From: JAISGQ01 sp045536305
GTDB lineage: Bacteria; Bacillota; Clostridia; Oscillospirales; Acutalibacteraceae
DNA length: 7,436 nucleotides
Direction of reading: 5' to 3'
NCBI GenBank assembly: GCA_045536305.1
Contig: JAZSNH010000066.1
Location: 1-7,436, forward strand
This document shows positions 1 through 4,736 of the stretch, in pieces. A program made the translations under genes and the position numbers. Position 1 is the stretch's first letter. Every line of letters begins with the position of its first letter. Below the pieces are notes generated by a model, which made no database searches, was not told where the DNA came from, and saw only the letters and a list, made by a program, of their open reading frames with translations.

Positions 1-242
1 CGGTGCCACCTTGATTCACGAGACGATCTCGTGCGCTTAGCAGGATACCGACATATCCCCGGCATTTATACGCTTGCCTGCAGCGTCGCAGAATACTGGG
101 AACAAGCTCTTCTTGTTCTGTTGACTGCGCCCTCCGCGGTCCATTTGACAACTTGTTTCTCACCTGACTTTCAGCGCCGCAGGCTCTCTGTAGAGGCATC
201 ATTGCCGTTATCTCCGCTTCAACGGTTTGGGATATTTAATTT
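1..242 (-). promoter_or_regulatory. T-box riboswitch leader, probable tryptophan (UGG) specifier, partial
   Basis: Read on the minus strand, positions 12-1 give AAGGTGGCACCG, the T-box sequence that pairs with the uncharged tRNA acceptor end; the rest of the antiterminator/terminator lies beyond the left edge. A stem III-like hairpin (17-33, CACGAGA/TCTCGTG) sits just before it. Stem I can be folded from the sequence: basal helix 219-223 with 120-124, helix 214-217 with 136-139 (gcgg/ccgc), then an internal loop with AGATAAC (213-207) opposite AAATGGA (146-140), closed by helix 201-206 with 147-152 (ggcaat/gttgtc). In T-box specifier loops the codon is followed by one purine before the lower helix, which makes UGG (143-141) the specifier, i.e. 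tRNA-Trp. The AGAGAG bulge (189-184) and GCTGAAAG (175-168) also fit stem I. The controlled gene would be trpS, a trp operon or a tryptophan transporter, but it is not visible. The T-box identity is strong; the Trp call rests on the hand fold. Confidence 0.88.
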
Positions 243-248
243 TTGTAA

Positions 249-277
249 ATGGTAACACCATATTATGTCTTTGTCAA
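249..277 (-). promoter_or_regulatory. Promoter of the T-box leader transcript
   Basis: On the minus strand there is a perfect -35 TTGACA (277-272), a 17 bp spacer, and a -10 TACCAT (254-249, four of six matches). The predicted transcription start near 242 lies about 20 nt upstream of the first stem I base pair, as expected for a T-box leader. It lies downstream of the DUF1874-like gene on the same strand. I see no clear terminator between that gene and this promoter, so read-through into the leader is possible. Confidence 0.7.
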
Positions 278-311
278 GTGGTTTGTGCTGAAATTCAAGC
301 TTTAATACAGC

Positions 312-695
312 TTATTCCACTCTTATCAGGTACTGGCAATAGGCGTATACATTCTGTATCTTCTTTGCCTCAACACCGTCGTCTGCCTGAATAATGGGCT
401 GAGTCTCAGAGGGGGTGGTGTAAAGCTTGAAAACAAGCGCGTGCTGACCGGGACGCATATTTCTGACTTTTTTATAGGTGAATTCACGCTTTGCCACGCC
501 CAGATGATTAAAGATAACAGACTCAATATCGGGGTTGCTGAAGCATTTTACATAGTCATCGTCATCGAAGATCTCCAAAAGATGCTTTGCTTCCTCAAAC
601 GGGATATTGGTGCATTTGAACTGCCCCTCATTCAATACAGACATCATACTGCTGTTATCAAGCAGCAAAAACGGGAATGCTCTTAATTCTGCCAT
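312..695 (-). CDS. Small protein resembling the DUF1874 / STIV-B116 family
   Basis: A 127-residue cytoplasmic protein with no signal peptide or membrane segment. A GGAGG ribosome binding site (707-703) lies 7 nt before the ATG. The pattern recalls the DUF1874/STIV-B116 fold, which is found in archaeal viruses, in integrative elements of Firmicutes (YddF of ICEBs1) and in the AcrIII-1/Crn2 ring nucleases: an N-terminal strand FPFLLLDNSSMMS, then GQFKCTNIPFEEAKHLLE (about residues 24-41), then ESVIFNHLGVA, PGQHALVFKLY (about 82-92), and a final YCQYLIRVE strand. In ring nucleases the segment before the second helix contains an IGH motif whose histidine is catalytic. Here that segment reads FSNPDIES, so cyclic-oligoadenylate cleavage is doubtful even if the fold is right. 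An acidic DDDD stretch replaces the usual short turn. No CRISPR genes are nearby. Its promoter carries a Crp/Fnr-type operator, which suggests control by the neighbouring regulator. Family assignment is by eye and function is unknown. Confidence 0.6.
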   Translation of the reverse strand: MAELRAFPFLLLDNSSMMSVLNEGQFKCTNIPFEEAKHLLEIFDDDDYVKCFSNPDIESVIFNHLGVAKREFTYKKVRNMRPGQHALVFKLYTTPSETQPIIQADDGVEAKKIQNVYAYCQYLIRVE

Positions 696-727
696 AATTA
701 TGCCTCCTTTTAAAATGTTTATATTTG

Positions 728-747
728 CAGGTATGTGTTCATACCTG
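728..747. repeat. Perfect 8-bp inverted repeat in the leader of the DUF1874-like gene
   Basis: CAGGTATG (728-735) and CATACCTG (740-747) are perfect inverted copies separated by 4 bases. In the minus-strand transcript this lies 21 nt upstream of the GGAGG ribosome binding site, so it could be an RNA hairpin with a tetraloop or a DNA operator. It has no U-tract on the gene side and is not a terminator. The sequence ATCAGG at its minus-strand 5' flank occurs again about 45 nt further upstream. Confidence 0.6.
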
Positions 748-764
748 ATAAGAACCTGTGTGAC

Positions 765-782
765 CGATATATAAGTATATCG
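765..782. repeat. 18-bp AT-rich inverted repeat in the same leader
   Basis: CGATATA (765-771) and TATATCG (776-782) are perfect inverted copies around TAAG. The repeat lies downstream of the predicted start site of the DUF1874-like gene (near 807), hence in its untranslated leader. It could be a second operator or a weak hairpin. The AT-rich arms make chance occurrence plausible. Confidence 0.4.
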
Positions 783-813
783 ACTTTGTGTGCCTGATAT
801 GTGCCTTTTTTTA

Positions 814-842
814 AATATAAAATAAAAAACAATCTGTTTCTG
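814..842 (-). promoter_or_regulatory. Activator-type promoter of the DUF1874-like gene
   Basis: The minus strand carries a -10 TATATT (819-814, five of six matches). At a 17 bp spacing the -35 position reads CAGAAA (842-837), essentially no match to TTGACA. The predicted start is near 807, leaving a leader of about 112 nt. The palindrome at 839-858 overlaps the -35 position, with its centre (848.5) at -41.5, the textbook class II position for a Crp/Fnr-type activator. The thioredoxin promoter has the same arrangement. Confidence 0.6.
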
Positions 843-858
843 TGACTTAAGTCACAGA
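839..858. promoter_or_regulatory. Crp/Fnr-type operator (perfect 20-bp palindrome)
   Basis: TCTGTGACTTAAGTCACAGA is a perfect palindrome. Its core, TGTGA-N6-TCACA, equals the half-sites and spacing of the E. coli CRP consensus. It lies between the DUF1874-like gene and the Crp/Fnr regulator, whose recognition helix has the residues that read TGTGA. For the minus-strand gene it is at -41.5 (activating position). For the plus-strand regulator gene it is about 84 bp upstream of the predicted start, so any autoregulatory role is less certain. Confidence 0.8.
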
Positions 859-896
859 TAAACGTTTAACCTTTAATTTTTTTATATCACGGCTTG

Positions 897-926
897 TTGA
901 CATGACGCGGAAAACGATGATATTAT
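897..926 (+). promoter_or_regulatory. Promoter of the Crp/Fnr-family regulator gene
   Basis: A perfect -35 TTGACA (897-902) is followed, after 18 bp, by TATTAT (921-926, five of six matches). The start would be near 933, about 40 nt before the ATG. Unlike the neighbouring minus-strand promoter it has a consensus -35 and should not need an activator. Confidence 0.6.
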
Positions 927-972
927 TATTAAAAGGACAAAGCTCACCGCAAAAAAGAGAGGGGAATACGGA

Positions 973-1647
973 ATGGGAAGAAAAATGTTTGAACCGATAT
1001 ATAACGAGATATTTCCGTTCTGGGAAGAAATATCGGAGGCTGACAGAGAGAATATCTGTCAGCACTCGCTGGCTGTAACATACCCGAAAGGAACAAACAT
1101 ACACGATGGGAGTGCCTGCTCAGGTGTAATACTTATTCGCTGTGGGTGCCTGAGGGTGTATATTCTGTCCGAGGAGGGCAAGGAGATAACTCTTTATCGC
1201 CTGCATTCGGGTGATTTGTGCATGCTGTCCGCCTCCTGTGTCTTACAGACGATAACCTTCGATGTGCATGTAAATGCCGAAGAAAACAGCGAGTGCTATG
1301 TCATAAGCGGGCCTGCCTATGCCGCTGCATCGGAACACAATATGCACATCAAAATATTTACGCTTGAACTGACGGTCAGCCGCTTTTCAAGTGTCATGTG
1401 GATCATGCAGCAGATTCTGTTTATGAGCATGGATAAAAGGATAGCTATATTCCTGCGTGACGAATCGGCTCGGCTCGGTTCGGATAAAATACCGCTGACA
1501 CATGAGCAGATAGCGAGATATATCGGCTCTGCGCGTGAGGTGGTAACAAGAATGCTTAAGTATTTTTCAAATGAGGGAATTGTCGAAATATCCCGAAAGG
1601 GTGTAAGAATAATCGATGCAGACAGACTCGGCAGATTAGCTCTCTAA
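973..1647 (+). CDS. Crp/Fnr-family transcriptional regulator
   Basis: A 224-residue DNA-binding regulator of usual family length. Residues about 15-125 form the cyclic-nucleotide-binding-like beta-barrel (YPKGTNIHDGSACSGVILI; GCLRVYILSEEGKEITLYRLHSGD). The segment around 128-150 fits the dimerisation helix, and 175-214 form the winged helix-turn-helix (LTHEQIARYIGSAREVVTRMLK). The recognition helix aligns with that of E. coli CRP so that R188, E189 and R193 match the CRP residues R180, E181 and R185 that contact TGTGA; the palindrome at 839-858 is a TGTGA site. The N-terminal four-cysteine iron-sulfur cluster pattern of FNR is absent, but there are seven cysteines (29, 49, 57, 59, 83, 89, 108), including the pair in DLCMLSASCVL, a motif I associate with clostridial Crp/Fnr proteins. 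Redox or metal sensing is possible but unproven, and the effector is unknown. The start has a GAGGGG site 8 nt upstream; M5 is an alternative. The last 12 bases overlap the end of the convergent thioredoxin gene. Confidence 0.92.
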   Translation: MGRKMFEPIYNEIFPFWEEISEADRENICQHSLAVTYPKGTNIHDGSACSGVILIRCGCLRVYILSEEGKEITLYRLHSGDLCMLSASCVLQTITFDVHVNAEENSECYVISGPAYAAASEHNMHIKIFTLELTVSRFSSVMWIMQQILFMSMDKRIAIFLRDESARLGSDKIPLTHEQIARYIGSAREVVTRMLKYFSNEGIVEISRKGVRIIDADRLGRLAL

Positions 1648-1944
1648 CATTTCGAGTATCTGATCCTTTGGCCGCGCACCTGCCGATTTTAAGATGATCC
1701 TTCCCTGCCGCATAACTACGAGAGTCGGGATGCTGTCTATACCAAAGGATTGTGCAAGCTCGGGGGAATTTTCCACATTTACCTTGCACACCATATACTG
1801 AGGATATTCTTCGGCAATTTCGGCTACGATGGGAGAAACCATGCGGCATGGGCCGCACCAGTCGGCGAAAAAGTCGAGAAGCACGGTTTTTTCGCTTTGC
1901 TCAACAAGGTGAAAATTCTCTTTGTTTATAGTTATTGCAGACAT
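1636..1944 (-). CDS. trxA: Thioredoxin
   Basis: A 102-residue cytoplasmic disulfide oxidoreductase, full length for the family. The active site WCGPC is at residues 29-33 in the usual context (VLLDFFADWCGPCRMVSP). The cis-proline is P73 (DSIPTLVVM), and the C-terminal glycine motif is SAGARPKDQILEML. C53 is an additional cysteine. AGGA (1957-1954) lies 9 nt before the ATG. The 3' end overlaps the convergent Crp/Fnr regulator gene by 12 bp with no terminator between them, so each transcript may run antisense into the other. A near-consensus -10 and a GTGAC-N3-GTCAC operator upstream suggest activation by that regulator. This need not be the main housekeeping thioredoxin; it may serve a specific reductive or stress pathway. 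No thioredoxin reductase gene is visible in the window. Confidence 0.95.
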   Translation of the reverse strand: MSAITINKENFHLVEQSEKTVLLDFFADWCGPCRMVSPIVAEIAEEYPQYMVCKVNVENSPELAQSFGIDSIPTLVVMRQGRIILKSAGARPKDQILEMLES

Positions 1945-1976
1945 TTTTATACTTCCTTTCTTTTAGCTTTGGTTTT

Positions 1977-2005
1977 ATTATAATACCGCAGAGATGCTTT
2001 TTCAG
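1977..2005 (-). promoter_or_regulatory. Activator-type promoter of the thioredoxin gene
   Basis: The minus strand has a perfect -10 TATAAT (1982-1977). At 17 bp spacing the -35 position reads CTGAAA (2005-2000), a poor match. The predicted start is near 1970. The downstream operator half GTCAC is followed by exactly 22 bases and then the -10, the same distance as in the DUF1874-like gene promoter. The operator is therefore centred at about -41. Confidence 0.65.
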
Positions 2006-2019
2006 TGACTGTGTCACAG
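2003..2019. promoter_or_regulatory. Crp/Fnr-type operator upstream of thioredoxin
   Basis: GTGACTGTGTCAC (2005-2017) is a perfect inverted repeat with 5-bp arms and 3 central bases. Read on the minus strand, the wider sequence is CTGTGAC-ACA-GTCACTGAAA, against CTGTGAC-TTAA-GTCACAGAAA at 839-858. The arms and right flank are shared, but the centre is one base shorter than the CRP consensus. Position relative to the -10 supports function; the altered spacing may weaken binding. Confidence 0.6.
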
Positions 2020-2046
2020 GAAAAGCTGAAAGCAGCGGCAGAGCTG

Positions 2047-2075
2047 TTGTAATAAAAACCGATATATGCTAAAAT
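2047..2075 (+). promoter_or_regulatory. Promoter of the LacI-family regulator gene
   Basis: TTGTAA (2047-2052), a 17 bp spacer and TAAAAT (2070-2075, five of six matches) predict a start near 2082, about 28 nt upstream of the ATG. The -10 boxes of this promoter and the divergent thioredoxin promoter are about 90 bp apart, with the operator at 2003-2019 between them. The operator is too far upstream (about 70 bp from this start) for a class II role here. Confidence 0.55.
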
Positions 2076-2109
2076 ATTGACAATAAAAAAGAAAGCCGAG
2101 GGAATTTTA

Positions 2110-3099
2110 ATGAACCCTACGATAAAAGATGTTGCAAATCTTGCAGGAACCTCCACAGCAACAGTCTCAAGGGTGATAAACAATTCGTCGAATGTCACCG
2201 AGAAGGTAAAAAAAAGAGTCACTGCCGCAATCGAGCAGCTGGGCTATACTCCGAACCCTGCAGGGCGGATACTCAAAAGCGGTGCAAATGATTCCATAAT
2301 GGTCATTCTGCCATATAAGCTGTCGGGCTTTTACGGCAGAATAGTTGACGCAATGACGCGTGAAGCGCTGGCGCACAATTATTCACTTCTCATAAGCGCG
2401 TGCAATGATGACCGCGAATACGAAAAGACCATTGTGAACCGATTGCTTAAGGACATGGTAAAGGGCTTTGTTTTTCTCGGAACCTTTTTCGATTGTCATG
2501 AGCTTGAGGAAATAAATGCACAGATACCTACAGTGCTGTGCTGTGAGCAGGTGGAGAGATCGGAGCTTTTTACCGTTGTGAGCGATTACAAGGAAGGAGC
2601 CAGAATGGCGGTTGAAAGAATGATCGAGGCAGGGCATGAGCGCATAGGCTATATTTCGATGAGACATCGCCCCTTATCCTCAATGCTCAAGCAGCGCGGC
2701 TATCGCGAGGTGCTGTCCGAGCACGGCATAAAGCATTGTGACGAATATTATTTTTACGGCCCTCATTCGATGCAGACAGGCTTTGGTGCAATGAGATATT
2801 TTAATTGCCTTGACGAACCGCCCACAGCTATATTTGCAGAAAACGACCAGCTTGCCGTAGGTGCCTTGAACTATGCGCTTCAGGCAGGAATGAATGTCGG
2901 AAAGGATATTGTCATTTCAGGCTTTGACGATCTTGATATATGCAAAATGTGCATAAAAAAGCTCACCTCTGTCAGACAGCCGCTTGAGGAGATAGGACAG
3001 ACAGCGGTGAGGTCACTGATAGAAATAATCGAAAAGAAAAGGAAAAACAGCGGAATTGTAACACTTCCCGTAGAATTGTCACTGAGAGATACATTATAA
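2110..3099 (+). CDS. LacI/GalR-family transcriptional regulator
   Basis: A 329-residue cytoplasmic regulator of normal family length. Residues 4-24 form the helix-turn-helix (TIKDVANLAGTSTATVSRV), and 46-58 the hinge (YTPNPAGRILKSG) with the leucine that intercalates in the operator minor groove. From about residue 62 a periplasmic-binding-protein-like sensor domain follows, with family landmarks KQRGY (194-198), IFAENDQLAVGAL (241-253) and ISGFDDLDI (269-277). Its ligand, presumably a sugar, cannot be read from the sequence. I placed the start at the ATG at 2110, preceded by GAGGG at 2098-2102 and opening with the canonical MNPTIKDVA. A longer version from a TTG at 2077 would add 11 residues, has no ribosome binding site, and begins upstream of the predicted transcription start. 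A strong terminator closes the gene, so it is a single-gene unit. Its targets are unknown; the acylation operon downstream is one candidate. Confidence 0.93.
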   Translation: MNPTIKDVANLAGTSTATVSRVINNSSNVTEKVKKRVTAAIEQLGYTPNPAGRILKSGANDSIMVILPYKLSGFYGRIVDAMTREALAHNYSLLISACNDDREYEKTIVNRLLKDMVKGFVFLGTFFDCHELEEINAQIPTVLCCEQVERSELFTVVSDYKEGARMAVERMIEAGHERIGYISMRHRPLSSMLKQRGYREVLSEHGIKHCDEYYFYGPHSMQTGFGAMRYFNCLDEPPTAIFAENDQLAVGALNYALQAGMNVGKDIVISGFDDLDICKMCIKKLTSVRQPLEEIGQTAVRSLIEIIEKKRKNSGIVTLPVELSLRDTL

Positions 3100-3115
3100 A
3101 AGCATATAGGACTGA

Positions 3116-3165
3116 AAAACCAAGCACCCTCAGAAGCCGAACGACTTTTGAGGGTGCCTGGTTTT
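3116..3165 (+). terminator. Strong intrinsic terminator, probably bidirectional
   Basis: AAAACCA-A-GCACCCTCA (3116-3132) pairs with TGAGGGTGC-C-TGGTTTT (3149-3165), giving 16 base pairs around one A-C mismatch. The stem can extend inward by GAAG/CTTT to an 8-base loop. The U-run lies in the distal part of the right arm (GGTTTTGT), with an A-run on the left side that would act for the opposite strand. It starts 16 bases after the LacI-family stop codon and separates that gene from the operon that follows. Confidence 0.85.
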
Positions 3166-3207
3166 GTACGGAAAAATTTACGGGGCTAATGGCTGAAAAC
3201 AATAATA

Positions 3208-3236
3208 TTGTATTTCGGAATGGTGTATGATATCAT
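3208..3236 (+). promoter_or_regulatory. Promoter of the MBOAT-DHHW-RCC1 operon
   Basis: TTGTAT (3208-3213), a 17 bp spacer and TATCAT (3231-3236, five of six matches) form a candidate promoter, with an extended -10 TG at 3228-3229. The predicted start is near 3243, about 46 nt before the ATG. The perfect 10-bp palindrome ATGATATCAT (3227-3236) overlaps the -10, so a bound protein could block the promoter; it may also be chance. Confidence 0.55.
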
Positions 3237-3288
3237 CTTTATGTTAATGCGGTCTTACCGAAAAATCAAAGGGTTCGAAGGTGGATAT

Positions 3289-4725
3289 ATGGTTTTTTCC
3301 AGTATGACATTCCTGTTTTTGTTTTTGCCGATTTTATTCGTGTTATATTTTATCTCAAAGAATCTGCATTGGCGTAATGCCGTGCTGCTTATCGCATCAC
3401 TTGTTTTTTATGCGTGGGGCGAGCCTATATGGATAATCGCAATGCTTATCGCAACAGGTATAAATTATATAAGTACCCTTGCATTTTCGGCGGTAGATGC
3501 AAAATGGCTCAAAAGGATATTTCTTACAATAGGCATCGTGGCAAGCATAGCCTTTCTTGCCTATTTCAAATACGCCGCGTTTTTTGTAAACTCTTTCACC
3601 TCGCTTTTCGGCATAACGCTGTCTCTGCCTGTGCTCAAGCTTCCCATAGGGATATCCTTTTACACCTTTCAGGTGCTCACATACACTGTCGATGTTTACC
3701 GCGGCAAGGCACAGCTGCAGAAAAATCCGTTTTTGCTTCTCCTTTATGTGTGCTGTTTCCCGCAGCTGATAGCAGGACCGATAGTTCAGTACAGCGATGT
3801 GGAAAAAATGCTCACCGACAGAGAAAGCACAAGGGATGCATTTGCCATGGGCATGCACAGGTTTGTTGTCGGACTTGGCAAAAAGGTGCTTCTTGCCAAT
3901 GTTTGCGGTCAGGCTCTTGAGCAGACAGTGCTCGCCTCCTCCGATGAAGCGATGTCGGCAGCAGGTGCATGGTGTTCAATAATTTTATTTGCCCTGCAGA
4001 TATATTTTGATTTTTCAGCATATTCGGATATGGCTATAGGTCTTGGGCAGACAATGGGCTTTACCTACAAGGAAAATTTCAATTACCCTTACATATCGCT
4101 TTCCATATCGGAATTCTGGCGCAGATGGCATATCTCGCTCGGTGCGTTTTTCCGTGATTACGTGTATATTCCGCTCGGCGGCAATCGTGTGTCAAAGGGA
4201 AGACTTGTATTTAATCTGATGGTGGTGTGGTCGCTGACAGGCCTGTGGCACGGAGCGAGCTGGAACTTTGTGGCATGGGGTGCTTATTACGGCATAATCA
4301 TCGTGTGCGAACGCCTGCTTTGGGGAAAGCTTTTAGAAAAGCTTCCAAAGCTTATAAGGCTCATCTATACACTTGTTCTCGTGCTTGTCGGCTGGGTATT
4401 TTTCTACTATGAGAATATCGGACACTGCGGAGAACATCTGCTTGCCATGATAGGTCTGAACGTGACAGAAGGCAAGCTCGCGGCGGCAGCACTGACAGAC
4501 GGCACACTGGTTTATGTGCTCAAGCAGTATGCTTACTACCTGCCCGTTGCGGTTATAGCATGCCTGCCGATATGTCCCTTTATCAAAAAGATGCTGTCAA
4601 AGAACAAATACCTTGAGTGCATAGGAAATGCAGCGGCAACAGTGTGCCTGTGCGGTGTGCTTGTCTTATCGGTCGCAATGCTTATAAGCTCAAGCTACAA
4701 CCCGTTTCTGTATTTCCGCTTTTAG
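3289..4725 (+). CDS. MBOAT family O-acyltransferase (AlgI-like)
   Basis: A 478-residue polytopic membrane protein that, by family, takes an acyl (usually acetyl) group from a cytoplasmic donor and passes it across the membrane for O-acylation of an extracellular polymer. The N-terminus VFSSMTFLFLFLPILFVLYF and the motifs FYAWGEP, LPIGISFYTFQVLTYTVDVYRG, FPQLIAGPIV, IYFDFSAYSDMAIG and WRRWHISLGAFFRDYVYIPLGGN are classic for AlgI/DltB relatives. H281 (RRWHIS) and H321 (GLWHGAS) match the two conserved MBOAT histidines. The start is the ATG at 3289, behind AAGGTGG (3278-3284). A longer reading frame from a TTG at 3208 would add 27 residues, but that region holds the promoter. The stop codon TAG is shared with the AGGAGG ribosome binding site of the next gene, 11 bases away, so the two are co-transcribed and probably translationally linked. 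The acceptor polymer is unknown; exopolysaccharide, cellulose or a wall polymer are options. Confidence 0.95.
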   Translation: MVFSSMTFLFLFLPILFVLYFISKNLHWRNAVLLIASLVFYAWGEPIWIIAMLIATGINYISTLAFSAVDAKWLKRIFLTIGIVASIAFLAYFKYAAFFVNSFTSLFGITLSLPVLKLPIGISFYTFQVLTYTVDVYRGKAQLQKNPFLLLLYVCCFPQLIAGPIVQYSDVEKMLTDRESTRDAFAMGMHRFVVGLGKKVLLANVCGQALEQTVLASSDEAMSAAGAWCSIILFALQIYFDFSAYSDMAIGLGQTMGFTYKENFNYPYISLSISEFWRRWHISLGAFFRDYVYIPLGGNRVSKGRLVFNLMVVWSLTGLWHGASWNFVAWGAYYGIIIVCERLLWGKLLEKLPKLIRLIYTLVLVLVGWVFFYYENIGHCGEHLLAMIGLNVTEGKLAAAALTDGTLVYVLKQYAYYLPVAVIACLPICPFIKKMLSKNKYLECIGNAAATVCLCGVLVLSVAMLISSSYNPFLYFRF

Positions 4726-4736
4726 GAGGTGTGGTG

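Noticed and set aside
31..255. Plus-strand reading frame of 74 codons
   Set aside because: It lies antisense to the T-box leader, has no ribosome binding site, and the paired stems explain the sequence.
287..311. GCTG...CAGC inverted repeat as a terminator for the DUF1874-like gene
   Set aside because: Only four clean pairs before mismatches and no T-run on the minus strand.
312..695. Naming the DUF1874-like protein as an active anti-CRISPR ring nuclease
   Set aside because: The catalytic histidine motif is not present and no CRISPR or phage context is visible.
2077..2082. TTGACA in front of the LacI-family gene as a -35 box
   Set aside because: No -10-like sequence lies 16-18 bases downstream; the TTGTAA/TAAAAT pair further upstream is better.
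2077..2109. Upstream TTG extension of the LacI-family protein
   Set aside because: No ribosome binding site precedes it, it begins before the predicted transcription start, and the family N-terminus begins at the ATG at 2110.
3208..3288. 27-codon upstream extension of the MBOAT protein
   Set aside because: It overlaps the promoter elements, and the canonical AlgI N-terminus starts at the ATG at 3289 behind AAGGTGG.
4327..4344. AAGCTTTT/AAAAGCTT near-palindrome in the MBOAT gene
   Set aside because: Coding sequence for a KLLEKLPKL stretch; no regulatory context.
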